Shown: one piece after another, positions 53,756 to 62,644 of the stretch
Position numbering within the stretch: the stretch's first letter is position 1
Layout: each line of letters opens with the position of its first letter
Virus record (IMG/VR): IMGVR_UViG_3300031758_000043
Span: 1-64,000 of that record
Reading direction: 5' to 3' (one strand)
From: a virus
DNA: 64,000 nt
Made by a program: the position numbers and the translations under genes
The notes under the pieces: model-generated
Told to the model about the DNA's origin: nothing
What the model saw: the letters and a program-made list of their open reading frames with translations, nothing else
Databases searched by the model: none

Positions 53756-53792
53756 GATTCTAGAGTTCTATACTATGTCTTAAACTTTTACC

Positions 53793-53966
53793 ATGATTAA
53801 ACGATTGATTAGGAAGAGATTGACTCGAAGAGAAAAGATCATCACACAAGTATGTTGTATTCAGATCTTAGATGCAATGAAAAAGAGGGAAGCTGAGCTT
53901 AGTGATATCGAAAGAGAAGTCCTTCCTGAGATAGAGATGATAATCAAAAAACTCGAAGTAAAATAA
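53793..53966 (+). CDS. Small charged helical protein
   Basis: A 57-residue frame from ATG 53793 to TAA 53966, whose last base starts the helicase ATG (TAATG). It encodes MIKRLIRKRLTRREKIITQV and a Glu-rich helix. Coupling to the helicase supports it as real. Function is unknown. Confidence 0.5.
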   Translation: MIKRLIRKRLTRREKIITQVCCIQILDAMKKREAELSDIEREVLPEIEMIIKKLEVK

Positions 53967-55561
53967 TGAGTGAAATCACACTGGGCTTTGAGCCTCGCCC
54001 ACAACAGGTTCAGATCCTGGACTTTGTGAAAGAATCCATCAAGGATAAGAAAAAATTCATCATGATTGACGCTCCCACTGGAGTAGGCAAGTCATATGCG
54101 GCCATCATGATCGCGGACTGGTACCGAAAGGAAATCACCAAAAAGGCCAAGGTAGACATAGTCACAAATACTAAGATCTTACAGGATCAGTATATTAAAG
54201 ACTTTGAGTTTGCTGCAAACCTAAAGGGTAAGAACAATTATTGGTGTCGTCGTCAGGGTATGGGCTGCGGAGATGCACAGATCATAAATAAAGCAAACGA
54301 GAACAAGTGCGAGCCCTGTCCACACAGGATGGCCCAGTCCAAGTTTCTACGCAGCCCCTTGAGTCTCACTAACTTTCACCTCATCACTACCTACTCGATG
54401 TACTCGCCTGAGATGATGATCCAACGCAAGTCTAGGTTACTCATAATCGACGAGGCACACGCCTTTGAGGAGACCTATTGTGACTTCATCTCTTCAGTCT
54501 ATTCTGAACGTAGCATCAGGTTACTAGACGTCTGGAGAGACTGGATGGAAAAGGACTTAGATGGAATCACCTCTCTCAACGAGCTTTCAGAGTGGACTAG
54601 AACAGTCCTGGTTCCATTACTCGCACAGAAGGCTGAAGAGTTACTAAGCGAGGCTAAGGAAACTCGAATAAAGAAGAAAAAGATAGACTTGATCAAGAAA
54701 GCCGACCATGTCGACAAGTCGATGTGTAAGTATAACAGGTTCGTCAATGATAAGGAAAACTACAAGACTAACTGGACTTTTGAAAAGGACTTAGATCAGC
54801 ATGGCAAGACTAGAATCTTAGTCGAACCTATCTGGGGAAACATCTACCTAAAGGACATGTTTTGGAACCAGTACGATCATGTGATATTCATGTCAGGTAC
54901 GCTACTTGATAGGGAACTTATCTCATTCATCATGGGAGTCAATGAAGAAGAATCATCTTACATGGCTCTTCCATGTCCGTTCAAGGCTGAGAAGAGACCT
55001 GTGATCTACTTAAAATTCGGCAAGATGTCCTATTACCATAAGAAAGAGACCTTTGCTAGAGCAGTGCCGGTGATCTCTAGGATACTTGAGAAAAACCATG
55101 AGGTAAAGGGAATCATCCACACTGCAAACTACGAGTTTAGTAACTGGATCAAGGCCTCAATCAAGGACAAACGACTCATATTTCACGACTCGGCCACTAG
55201 AGAGAAGTCATTAGAGAATCACCTTACTTCCAAGTTAGAGACTGTCCTAGTCTCTCCGTCAATGATAAATGGAGTCGACTTGAAGGATGAACTCTCCCGT
55301 TTTCAGGTGATCCTAAAGGTTCCCTTTCCTAACCTAGTGAGCACCAAGATCAAGAAGAGGCTTGAATCCAAGCCAGAATGGTACAATTGGAAGACTCTAG
55401 TCGACCTCTTACAGGCATATGGTAGATCAATTAGAAACGACGAGGACTGGGCAGAAACGTTCATCTTAGACGAATGCTTCGATCAGGTGTTAAATAATAA
55501 AACGGTGCCCAAATATTTTTTAGAGGCACTAAAAATTAAAAAGCTAGGAAACAAGGCATGA
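53966..55561 (+). CDS. DinG/XPD-like superfamily 2 helicase
   Basis: A 531-residue helicase. Walker A 'APTGVGKS' is at 36-43 and the DEAH box at 162-165. Between them C94, C101, C115 and C118 ('WCRRQGMGCGD', 'KCEPCPHR') match the Fe-S cluster of XPD/DinG enzymes, which unwind 5'-3' and clear roadblocks such as R-loops. C-terminal motifs 'LVSPSMINGVDLK' and 'LQAYGRSIRNDED' (QxxGRxxR) close the second RecA domain. It overlaps the next gene by 4 bp. Confidence 0.85.
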   Translation: MSEITLGFEPRPQQVQILDFVKESIKDKKKFIMIDAPTGVGKSYAAIMIADWYRKEITKKAKVDIVTNTKILQDQYIKDFEFAANLKGKNNYWCRRQGMGCGDAQIINKANENKCEPCPHRMAQSKFLRSPLSLTNFHLITTYSMYSPEMMIQRKSRLLIIDEAHAFEETYCDFISSVYSERSIRLLDVWRDWMEKDLDGITSLNELSEWTRTVLVPLLAQKAEELLSEAKETRIKKKKIDLIKKADHVDKSMCKYNRFVNDKENYKTNWTFEKDLDQHGKTRILVEPIWGNIYLKDMFWNQYDHVIFMSGTLLDRELISFIMGVNEEESSYMALPCPFKAEKRPVIYLKFGKMSYYHKKETFARAVPVISRILEKNHEVKGIIHTANYEFSNWIKASIKDKRLIFHDSATREKSLENHLTSKLETVLVSPSMINGVDLKDELSRFQVILKVPFPNLVSTKIKKRLESKPEWYNWKTLVDLLQAYGRSIRNDEDWAETFILDECFDQVLNNKTVPKYFLEALKIKKLGNKA

Positions 55562-56733
55562 AATACTTAAGAATAAGTTATCCACAGCTTAGAACAGAGG
55601 TCTTGTCTGGGCTTACTATCTCAACTGCGCTGGTTCCTGAAGCAATCTCATTTGCTCTACTCATTGGAGTGTCTCCAACTGCTGGTATATGGGCAGCCTT
55701 CTTCATGGCATTATCCACTTCCCTTTTTGGAGGCAGGCCTGCCATAATAAGCGGTGCGACTGGCGCGACTGCAGTCATACTAGCGGCCCTTGTTTCTCTT
55801 CATGGAGAAGATAATCTATACCTTGCTGTGATTTTAGCTGGAGTGATCCAGTTAATCTTGTGGATTAGCGGAGGTTGGAAAGTATTCAAGACGGTTCCTA
55901 AGATCGTAATTTCCGGATTCCTAATTTCACTATCGATACTAATACTTCAAAGTCAATTCAAGTATTTTAAGATAGGTGGACTTTCGAGTATCCAACAGGT
56001 AATAATGGTAGGGATAGTTGTAGTATCAGCCGGCTCAATGTATGTTTCCAGTAAAAGATTCAAATTTCCTCCAGCAATCGCCGCAATATTGATGGGATCA
56101 GTTCTTAGTTCTTTCTTTGCTCTTCCTCTAATACAGGATCTTTCTGCTATATCAAATCGTTTACCTGAATTAGTCACTCCATCAGTTTCATTAGAGTCTT
56201 TATTACTAGTCTTGCCGTATTCATTAGGTATGGCAATTTCCGGTCTTACTGAATCTCTAATCGCAGTAGATGAAGTCTGTCATAAACTAGGAACCCCAAA
56301 GGGAAAAGATCCAAAGTCTAAAGAAACCTTTGCTCAAGGCATAGGTAATATAGTGAGCGGCTTTTTTACTTCAATTGGAGGCTGTGTCCTCGTAGGTCAG
56401 ACTAATTTAAACGTCGCAGCTGGCGCAAAATATCGAGTATCATCCCTAATTGCGAGCCTAGGTCTCTTATTGATCATACTCATTTTTGGAAAGTATATTC
56501 AGCTAATTCCTTTAGCTGGACTCATAGGAGTAATGATAATTGTAGTCTATGAAACTGGCGATTGGTCAAAACTTAAGGATAAAAATAGAGTAAATATAGC
56601 AACTCTTATCGTGACGATAGCCGCTTCGCTAATCACTCACAATCTTGCGGTAGGAGTCTTGTTTGGAAGTATCACATACTACGCAATAAAAAAGTTAGTA
56701 AAGAATAATGGCAAAGAAAAAGATCGAGGATAA
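55558..56733 (+). CDS. SulP-family anion transporter
   Basis: A 391-residue membrane protein with about 10-12 hydrophobic segments. The N-terminal 'RTEVLSGLTISTALVPEAI' and 'GVSPTAGIWAAFF...GGRPAIISGATGA' are the SulP (SLC26-like) signature, with 'GIGNIVSGFFTSIGGC' further on. Family members move sulfate, bicarbonate or other anions; the C-terminal STAS regulatory domain is absent. It overlaps the helicase by 4 bp and the topoisomerase gene by 26 bp, so it is part of a replication operon and not a stray insertion. I know of no common role for SulP in T4-like phages. Confidence 0.88.
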   Translation: MKYLRISYPQLRTEVLSGLTISTALVPEAISFALLIGVSPTAGIWAAFFMALSTSLFGGRPAIISGATGATAVILAALVSLHGEDNLYLAVILAGVIQLILWISGGWKVFKTVPKIVISGFLISLSILILQSQFKYFKIGGLSSIQQVIMVGIVVVSAGSMYVSSKRFKFPPAIAAILMGSVLSSFFALPLIQDLSAISNRLPELVTPSVSLESLLLVLPYSLGMAISGLTESLIAVDEVCHKLGTPKGKDPKSKETFAQGIGNIVSGFFTSIGGCVLVGQTNLNVAAGAKYRVSSLIASLGLLLIILIFGKYIQLIPLAGLIGVMIIVVYETGDWSKLKDKNRVNIATLIVTIAASLITHNLAVGVLFGSITYYAIKKLVKNNGKEKDRG

Positions 56734-58579
56734 GTATCAAAAGCTAACAGATACTGAACACGTTCTTCTTAGACCCTCAATGTATATCGGATCAGTTGCG
56801 ATCCACACCGGTGAGCAGCACTTATATGACGGTGAAAAGGTCTGGATAGAAGAAGTCAATTACAATCCAGGTTTCATAAAGATATTTGATGAGATCGTCT
56901 CAAACTCAGTTGACGAACACAGAAGAAATCCAAAACTAAACGAGATTAGAGTCACAATCGACCTAGATAAGGCCCATATCTCTATTTGGGACAACGGTGG
57001 AATCCCAGTTGAGAAACATAAGGTCCACAAGGAATGGATCCCAGAGATGATCTTCTCAAACCTTAAGGCAGGATCCAATTTTGATGACTCAGAGCAGCGC
57101 ACAGTCGCTGGAACCAATGGAGTAGGGTCGACTTTAACTAACATATTCAGTAAAAAGTTCACGGTTTCAACCTGTGACGGCAAGAATCGCTTCGATCAGG
57201 TCTTTACTGATAACATGGGTAAGAGGACTGTTGCCAAAGTATCCCCAGCCAAGCGAGGATTCACAGAAATCTCATTCTTTCCCGACCTAGAGCGTTTTAA
57301 GATGAGAAGGATCGACGAAAAGTCCTTTGGAATACTCTTTAAACGTTGTTTGGACCTAGTTGCATGTAACAATAAGCTTACCCTAAAGCTAACTAAGATT
57401 CTGGACGGAAAAAAGAGCGATTTTGTGCTTAAATTTAAGAGCTTTGAGGAATATATTGCTCTCTACTCGCAAGATTACTTCTTTGAGGAGACTAAAGATT
57501 GGAAAATAGGTTTTGCAAGGTCAGAAAACGGCTTTCAAAACGTAAGTTTCGTCAATTCTGTTCATACTAAGGACGGCGGAACTCACGTTGAGTACATAAC
57601 CAATCAGCTCATAGCCCAACTGAGGGAAATGATCAAGAAGAAACATAAAGTAGACGTAAAACCTAGCGATATTCGTAATCATCTCTATGTTTTTATCGAT
57701 TCTACGATAGTAAACTCATTTTTTAGCTCCCAGACCAAGGAAAAGCTCATCACTGAGGTCAAGGATTTCGGAACCAAGCATGAAGTTACTGATAAGTTAG
57801 CAAAATTAGTGTTTAAGTCCGAAATAATCCAATCTGTGCTAGACTGGGTGGAGAAAAAGGCCCTAGCTCAAGAAAGAGCTGAGCTTCGAAAGCTAAATAA
57901 GGACTTAGACAAGACAAAAATCCCAAAACTGATCGACGCACAGAAAAAAGGTGATCGTGGACCTTGTATTTTAGGAATCTACGAAGGATTAAGTGCAGTA
58001 TCAGCAGTTCGTAAGTTTAGGGACACTCAGACAATAGGTGCTTTCCCTCTAAAGGGTAAATTCATCAACGTAAGTGAGATGAAGAGCTCCGAAATCATTA
58101 AAAACGACGAAGCTGTGCAACTAATGGCCTCACTTGGACTAAAACTAGGAGAAGAGCCTAAAGGATTACGATACGGTCGCATCTATATCTATACTGATGC
58201 GGATCCAGACGGTAGCCACATCGCTGCAACCCTAATAAACTTCTTCGATCGCTTCTGGCCGGAGCTTTTTGAGCAAGGTAGGGTCTACAAGGTGATGACT
58301 CCTCTTGTAGTGGCTAAAAAGGGTAAAGATTCCCTAAACTTCTACACCAATGAGGAGTTTGACGCTTGGGAGAAGAAAACCAAGACCTCAGGTTGGGAGA
58401 TTGAGTACAAGAAGGGACTTGGAGCCCTTGAGGACGCAGAATACGAAGAAATAATAAAGAATCCTTACTTAGTACAGATAAAGAACGATAAGGATTACAA
58501 GGGATCGCTAGAATCTTGGTTTGGGAGAGATTCTCAACCTAGGAAGGAAAAGATCCTCGGAAATAACGAAGAGAGATGA
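56708..58579 (+). CDS. 39: DNA topoisomerase II large subunit (gp39/60)
   Basis: A 623-residue ATPase subunit. GHKL motifs are 'DEIVSNSVDEH' (N-box), 'SIWDNGGIP' and 'AGTNGVGSTLTN'. The TOPRIM part has 'YIYTDADPDGSHIAATLINFF' with the DPDGSHI signature. T4 splits this into gp39 and gp60; here it is one gene, as in most relatives. The stop overlaps the small membrane protein start (ATGA). It works with gp52 downstream in origin and fork topology. Confidence 0.93.
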   Translation: MAKKKIEDKYQKLTDTEHVLLRPSMYIGSVAIHTGEQHLYDGEKVWIEEVNYNPGFIKIFDEIVSNSVDEHRRNPKLNEIRVTIDLDKAHISIWDNGGIPVEKHKVHKEWIPEMIFSNLKAGSNFDDSEQRTVAGTNGVGSTLTNIFSKKFTVSTCDGKNRFDQVFTDNMGKRTVAKVSPAKRGFTEISFFPDLERFKMRRIDEKSFGILFKRCLDLVACNNKLTLKLTKILDGKKSDFVLKFKSFEEYIALYSQDYFFEETKDWKIGFARSENGFQNVSFVNSVHTKDGGTHVEYITNQLIAQLREMIKKKHKVDVKPSDIRNHLYVFIDSTIVNSFFSSQTKEKLITEVKDFGTKHEVTDKLAKLVFKSEIIQSVLDWVEKKALAQERAELRKLNKDLDKTKIPKLIDAQKKGDRGPCILGIYEGLSAVSAVRKFRDTQTIGAFPLKGKFINVSEMKSSEIIKNDEAVQLMASLGLKLGEEPKGLRYGRIYIYTDADPDGSHIAATLINFFDRFWPELFEQGRVYKVMTPLVVAKKGKDSLNFYTNEEFDAWEKKTKTSGWEIEYKKGLGALEDAEYEEIIKNPYLVQIKNDKDYKGSLESWFGRDSQPRKEKILGNNEER

Positions 58580-58689
58580 AATATCATAATGAACACCAAA
58601 GAGCTCCCAAATTTATCCTTATTTGGGTCATAATCCTAGTTGGATTCTTCGCTGGAATGACAGCAATCATCTCAACCGCAATAAAATAG
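58576..58689 (+). CDS. 37-aa single-pass membrane peptide
   Basis: A short frame, ATG 58576 overlapping the topoisomerase stop to TAG 58689, between the two topoisomerase genes. It encodes MKYHNEHQRAPKFILIWVII followed by further hydrophobic residues ending STAIK, i.e. a short cytoplasmic start and one transmembrane helix. Overlap-coupled position supports it. Function unknown. Confidence 0.55.
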   Translation: MKYHNEHQRAPKFILIWVIILVGFFAGMTAIISTAIK

Positions 58690-58695
58690 AGAAGA

Positions 58696-60069
58696 ATGGC
58701 AAAACCCATCATAAAAACAGTAACTGACTACTTAGACAACGATTATAAGGAATATGCAGTCTATGTTGTCGAAGAGAGAGCAATACCTTCAGTGATTGAC
58801 GGGTTCAAGCCCACTCAACGTAAGGTGATATTCATTGCCAATAAGGTATGGAGAAACGGGAGTGAGAAACCACTAAAGATATTTCAGTTAGCCGGTAGAG
58901 TCGCAGCAGACGCCTTTTATCACCATGGAGACGGATCCTTAAACTCTGCGATCATTGGAATGGCTCAAAGATTCAAAAACTCTATGCCTGTCCTAGAAGA
59001 TATTGGACAGTTCGGTTCTTTGCGATCGCCGGAGGCGGCCGCTCCTCGATATATCGCAACTAGATTACATAAGAACTTTAGACTTCTATACAAGGACTTT
59101 GAGCTTCTTGAATCTAGACACGAGGAGGGCAATGAGATCGAACCTAAATACTTTTTACCCATAATTCCTACTGTTCTCCTAAATGGAGGTAGCGGAATCG
59201 CAGTCGGCTTCTCAACCAACATCCTAAATAGAAACCCTTTGCACCTAATTGATGCCTGCTTAAAGTCGCTGGAAGGTAAAAAATATACTGAGCCTGCACC
59301 ATGGTATCAGGAATTTAGAGGAACATGTCAGCTATTAGATACTCCTGATGCTAAGTTCTCATGGCTATTTTCAGGCAAGTATGAGGTAAGGAACACATCC
59401 ACTGTCACGATCAGCGATCTTCCTCCTTCCGTTACCTATGAGAAGTTTGATCAATATCTAATAGATCTTGAGGATTCTCGTAGGATTGTGAGCTATGAAA
59501 ACAACTGTAAGTCGAACATAAGTTATACTATAAAGTTCAGAAGAGAGGACCTAAAAGCTCTTTCTGATTCTTCCAGGCTAAACCGATTCCTAAAGATGGA
59601 GGAGAAGCAGACTGAAAACTTCACAGTATTAGATGAGTTCGGCAAGCTTAAAGTATTTACTTCAGCCAGTGAGATCATTGAGTATTTCGTCAGCTTTAGG
59701 CTCTCTTTCTACGATAAGCGTAAGCAGTACCTAATAGACAAAGCAGAACAAGAATTATTAGTCCTTTCAAACAAGGCCAGGTTCATCAAGGATATTATTG
59801 ATGGCAAACTAAAGGTGAACAATGTTCCTCGTAAGGAGATAGTTCTGTATTTACAGACTGCTGATTTTGATGAGGTAAACGGATCGTATCAGTATCTACT
59901 TTCTCTTCCTATCTATACTCTTACTAAGGAGACGTATGAGGAATTGATCGAAGCTGAAAAGCAAAAAATTGAGGAAATCACTAGGCTAAAAGCGATGGAA
60001 CCTAAACAAATGTATAGGGAAGATTTACAAGAATTGAAAAAAGCCCTACAAAAGGAGTATAATAACTAA
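58696..60069 (+). CDS. 52: DNA topoisomerase II medium subunit gp52
   Basis: A 457-residue cleavage-rejoining subunit. 'RAIPSVIDGFKPTQRKV', 'YHHGDGSLNSAIIGMAQ' and 'GSLRSPEAAAPRYIATRL' match the type IIA breakage domain, with Y119 the catalytic tyrosine next to R118 (T4 gp52 Tyr116). A C-terminal coiled coil precedes the end. Length is close to T4 gp52 (442). It acts with the large subunit 117 bp upstream. Confidence 0.92.
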   Translation: MAKPIIKTVTDYLDNDYKEYAVYVVEERAIPSVIDGFKPTQRKVIFIANKVWRNGSEKPLKIFQLAGRVAADAFYHHGDGSLNSAIIGMAQRFKNSMPVLEDIGQFGSLRSPEAAAPRYIATRLHKNFRLLYKDFELLESRHEEGNEIEPKYFLPIIPTVLLNGGSGIAVGFSTNILNRNPLHLIDACLKSLEGKKYTEPAPWYQEFRGTCQLLDTPDAKFSWLFSGKYEVRNTSTVTISDLPPSVTYEKFDQYLIDLEDSRRIVSYENNCKSNISYTIKFRREDLKALSDSSRLNRFLKMEEKQTENFTVLDEFGKLKVFTSASEIIEYFVSFRLSFYDKRKQYLIDKAEQELLVLSNKARFIKDIIDGKLKVNNVPRKEIVLYLQTADFDEVNGSYQYLLSLPIYTLTKETYEELIEAEKQKIEEITRLKAMEPKQMYREDLQELKKALQKEYNN

Positions 60070-60072
60070 AAT

Positions 60073-60312
60073 ATGGCAGAATTCTCAAAACAATACTGTG
60101 AAAGAAAGTTTCCTGAGATGCCAGGAGACTTTGATATCCTGGAAATGGCTAAGGATCTTTCTAACGGCAACTATGTTCCCATGATCTGTGAGGGTTATGG
60201 ATTCATCGCTATAGGTAAGGACGAGACTGGATCGATAGTGCTCGCATTTCCTGAAGATTCTAACCCGACTCCATCAGCGATTTGGAAACCTTATGAGGAA
60301 GTCGTAGTTTAA
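60073..60312 (+). CDS. Hypothetical small protein
   Basis: A 79-residue protein (MAEFSKQYCERKFPEMPGDF) with an acidic core and a beta segment 'GYGFIAIGKDETGSIVLAF'. It begins 3 bp after gp52. No family recognised. Confidence 0.6.
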   Translation: MAEFSKQYCERKFPEMPGDFDILEMAKDLSNGNYVPMICEGYGFIAIGKDETGSIVLAFPEDSNPTPSAIWKPYEEVVV

Positions 60313-60328
60313 TAGAAAAACTTAAACG

Positions 60329-60595
60329 ATGAAGCTTCTTACTTTACTTACTTTTTTCACAAGCATGGGTATAGCCTTATCCCAGGAACCCATCATAAAT
60401 GATTATGTCGTGGCTACGCCAGACAGATCTAAAGTCTGGATAATAAACAATCCGACTGGTCAATTAATATACGACAACTGGCAACAGAATCCAGAATACA
60501 ATGGAATTAGGCCAAGTGTTGCCCTAGTTGAGGACCTGGAACCATATCGTAGGAGGGTAAAAAAGATGACTAAAAATTCTAAAAAAAGCAAATAA
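60329..60595 (+). CDS. Small secreted protein
   Basis: An 88-residue protein with signal peptide MKLLTLLTFFTSMGIALSQ, cleaved near Gln as in the other two secreted proteins here, and a mature part of about 70 residues ending in a very basic KKMTKNSKKSK. Function unknown; envelope location expected. Confidence 0.58.
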   Translation: MKLLTLLTFFTSMGIALSQEPIINDYVVATPDRSKVWIINNPTGQLIYDNWQQNPEYNGIRPSVALVEDLEPYRRRVKKMTKNSKKSK

Positions 60596-60596
60596 T

Positions 60597-61025
60597 ATGA
60601 CTATTGCACAAGCATTAAAAGAAAAGAACAAAAAGGTGACTAAGTTATCTAGTATGTGGGACAGACTTCAGCGTTACAACGTGGTGAATGAGGGAGAGGC
60701 TAAACCGTATACTAGCGAAAATACTTGGGAGGAGATCAATCGATTAACTAGCGAACTGATAGAATTAAAGACTAGAATTCATGCGGCGTCTGAGCCTGTT
60801 CGAGCTAAGATCTTTATGCTTTCTGAACTAAAGAGCAAGGCACAACGACTAAAGGGTATGAACACAAACAATGGAACCTATAGAGATCGTTATTCTGAAA
60901 CAACTATCTCACAAGTAGCAGAGTTTGATGTGCTTTGGAAGGACGGAATGGTTGAACTTATCGAAATGGAAATAGAAACTATTCAGGAAGAACTAGATAA
61001 GTTTAACCATACAACGAACATCTAG
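60597..61025 (+). CDS. DIP1984-like helical protein
   Basis: A 142-residue helical protein. The start 'MTIAQALKEKNKKVTKLSSMWDRL' and 'NEGEAKP', followed by 'EINRLTSELIELKTRIHAAS', resemble the small DIP1984 family of bacterial and phage proteins whose role is not settled. It is the last gene of the rightward unit; the RNA candidate begins at its stop codon. Confidence 0.5.
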   Translation: MTIAQALKEKNKKVTKLSSMWDRLQRYNVVNEGEAKPYTSENTWEEINRLTSELIELKTRIHAASEPVRAKIFMLSELKSKAQRLKGMNTNNGTYRDRYSETTISQVAEFDVLWKDGMVELIEMEIETIQEELDKFNHTTNI

Positions 61026-61218
61026 GGCGGGCCCAAGACTAGGGAGCGGACTATTAGTATGTGAAGCAGCAAAGCTTTGTACAACTTCTAGACTTTAAAG
61101 GATGTTAGATGGTGATTGTGAGGGTCAAGATTCAAGATTCATAATGGTTCAACACTCTTCTGTCAAACATCAAAACTCTGGATTACTTTTAGACCATCAC
61201 TTTTCACGGGCTTGCCCT
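61024..61218 (+). ncRNA. Structured RNA candidate (about 195 nt)
   Basis: The 234-bp gap between the DIP1984-like gene and the next terminator has no supported gene. Its ends pair: AGGGCGGGCCC (61024-61034) with GGGCTTGCCCT (61208-61218), an 11-bp helix with two G-U pairs, in AT-rich DNA. Inside are GAAG/CTTC around a CAAAGCTTTG palindrome, and two interlocking pairs, GATGTT (61101-61106) with AACATC (61166-61171) and GATGGT (61108-61113) with ACCATC (61193-61198), a possible pseudoknot. A terminator hairpin follows. The plus strand fits because the terminator is downstream, but the other strand is not excluded. No known RNA family recognised. Confidence 0.5.
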
Positions 61219-61228
61219 CCTATATATA

Positions 61229-61258
61229 GAAGAAGAGGATCTTTCGATCCTCTTCTTT
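61229..61258. terminator. Terminator after RNA candidate
   Basis: A 10-bp stem GAAGAGGATC / GATCCTCTTC with a TTTC loop, flanked by A-rich and T-rich ends, between the plus-strand unit and the minus-strand gene ending at 61260. Confidence 0.88.
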
Positions 61259-61259
61259 G

Positions 61260-62189
61260 TTATAATATGATTTCTAAGATCTTTTCAGCGACGCTAATAA
61301 ATTGATCACTAGTTAATACTGGTTCTCCAGGCTGAGTCGAAACTAATGCATACACGATTCTGCTTCTATCTGAGATTCCTATTACTGCATGATCATCGTT
61401 ATCGTTACTATCTCCTCCATCGTCGTCTTCAAATTCGTGAGTTATGCCATCCGAACTTCCTGGAATCAAGATCAGGTGATTTATCGTAGGGTCTGTGTCC
61501 AATGGATCTTCCAAATTAGTCTTATAGAAAAGGGTCCAGCCAGGTATGACTTCTTCAATTGATCCGCCATTAACCGTGTCTTCATCTGAACCTACATTAC
61601 CTGTTATCGAAAATTCTGATACTGATGTATTGTCAGCAACCATCACAAAGAGTCCAGGATACATGTTTGTGAAGTACTTTGATCCTGGTCCAAAGTAAGA
61701 GTTTCCGTCGCTTACTATACCATCCATTGGAGGACTTGTGTATTCGTTCTCATCATCTTCATTATCAGCCTGAGTGTGAGTGTACGGTATGCTGGTTGCT
61801 GCTAATGGATTATCCTCGTCTATCCCACCTTCTTTAATGATATCATACAGATTAGTCAAGTTAGTGTTCAAGTAGTTTCCACCGTCGTACATATCGTCTC
61901 CTCCGTCGTTTATTCCTGGCAAAGGATCGCCAGTCTCCCCGCTCGTAGTGTAATCGTCCCAAAAAAGATAGATGTTCGGCACAAGAGCAGTGATTTCAGA
62001 ATACTTAGCATTCAATTTACTTAAAGCTAGATCTATCCACTCGCTAGTTTGGATTCTGCTGCCGCCTCCTACTCCTCCTTGAGCTTGAAGTCTCATGCGC
62101 ATTGCTTGCTCATATAGAGCCTGTTGTTCAAAGAAAGATCGCAAGTCCTTTTGTTCTCTGCTCTCTTCTCCCCAATTTATAAATGACAT
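61260..62189 (-). CDS. Virion-associated protein, acidic (309 aa)
   Basis: A 309-residue acidic protein with a Gln/Arg helical N-terminus ('REQKDLRSFFEQQALYEQAM'), a Gly-rich linker, and a large Asp/Gly/Asn-rich beta region with many 'DD' clusters. It is next to the ferritin-like gene and the major capsid gene. A decoration or head-neck protein is possible. No family recognised. Confidence 0.58.
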   Translation of the reverse strand: MSFINWGEESREQKDLRSFFEQQALYEQAMRMRLQAQGGVGGGSRIQTSEWIDLALSKLNAKYSEITALVPNIYLFWDDYTTSGETGDPLPGINDGGDDMYDGGNYLNTNLTNLYDIIKEGGIDEDNPLAATSIPYTHTQADNEDDENEYTSPPMDGIVSDGNSYFGPGSKYFTNMYPGLFVMVADNTSVSEFSITGNVGSDEDTVNGGSIEEVIPGWTLFYKTNLEDPLDTDPTINHLILIPGSSDGITHEFEDDDGGDSNDNDDHAVIGISDRSRIVYALVSTQPGEPVLTSDQFISVAEKILEIIL

Positions 62190-62198
62190 AATAAAAGA

Positions 62199-62561
62199 TT
62201 ATTTTAGTGTAAGCAAGTATTTTAGCTTATTTACTGCAGCAAGCAGCTCATCTCTCAGGTTTAAGAGATCACTATCTCGTTGAGGATTTAACTGATTATT
62301 AAGAGACAATAGGAAATCTGTAATAGTCTCTAAGAACTCATCCTGGTTCATCTCGCCGATGTTTGATAAGATAATTTGATCATCCTTTTCTACTGCAAGA
62401 CGTCCATATTTTCCCATGTATATCTCTACGAAATCATCAGTCAGAGCGCTAAATGTATCGTATGCTTCTCCATATGCTTGGTGTCGTGCGTAGGATTGGG
62501 TCTGCCAGTGTAGTACTTTAAACTGTGACTGTATGCCCAAGAACATTGATATGATTGTCAT
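62199..62561 (-). CDS. Ferritin-like (DUF5856-type) conserved phage protein
   Basis: A 120-residue four-helix protein. The N-terminal 'MFLGIQSQFKVLHWQTQSYARHQAYGEAYD' and 'VEIYMGKYGRL' match a phage family (DUF5856-type) with a ferritin/Dps-like look: His, Asp and Glu at metal-ligand-like positions. Biochemical role not established. Late-promoter motif 14 bp upstream, next to the capsid gene, suggests a virion or late protein. Confidence 0.62.
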   Translation of the reverse strand: MTIISMFLGIQSQFKVLHWQTQSYARHQAYGEAYDTFSALTDDFVEIYMGKYGRLAVEKDDQIILSNIGEMNQDEFLETITDFLLSLNNQLNPQRDSDLLNLRDELLAAVNKLKYLLTLK

Positions 62562-62575
62562 CTTGTGAGTTTTTA

Positions 62576-62584
62576 TTATTTATC
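62576..62584 (-). promoter_or_regulatory. Late-promoter-like motif GATAAATAA
   Basis: GATAAATAA on the minus strand, 14 bp before the ATG at 62561 and after the capsid-gene terminator. Confidence 0.6.
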
Positions 62585-62596
62585 TCTATAAACAAA

Positions 62597-62623
62597 AAAA
62601 GAGGACTCTTACGAATCCTCTTT
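62597..62623 (-). terminator. Terminator after major capsid gene
   Basis: On the minus strand AAAGAGGA pairs with TCCTCTTT, followed by a T-run, about 20 bp after the capsid stop. Confidence 0.75.
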
Positions 62624-62644
62624 CTATATTTGCTTTTATTCAGA

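Noticed and set aside
61102-61305. 67-residue plus-strand frame in the RNA candidate region
   Set aside because: It runs into the next minus-strand gene and through a terminator hairpin, and its sequence has no protein-like pattern; the paired ends of the region fit RNA better.
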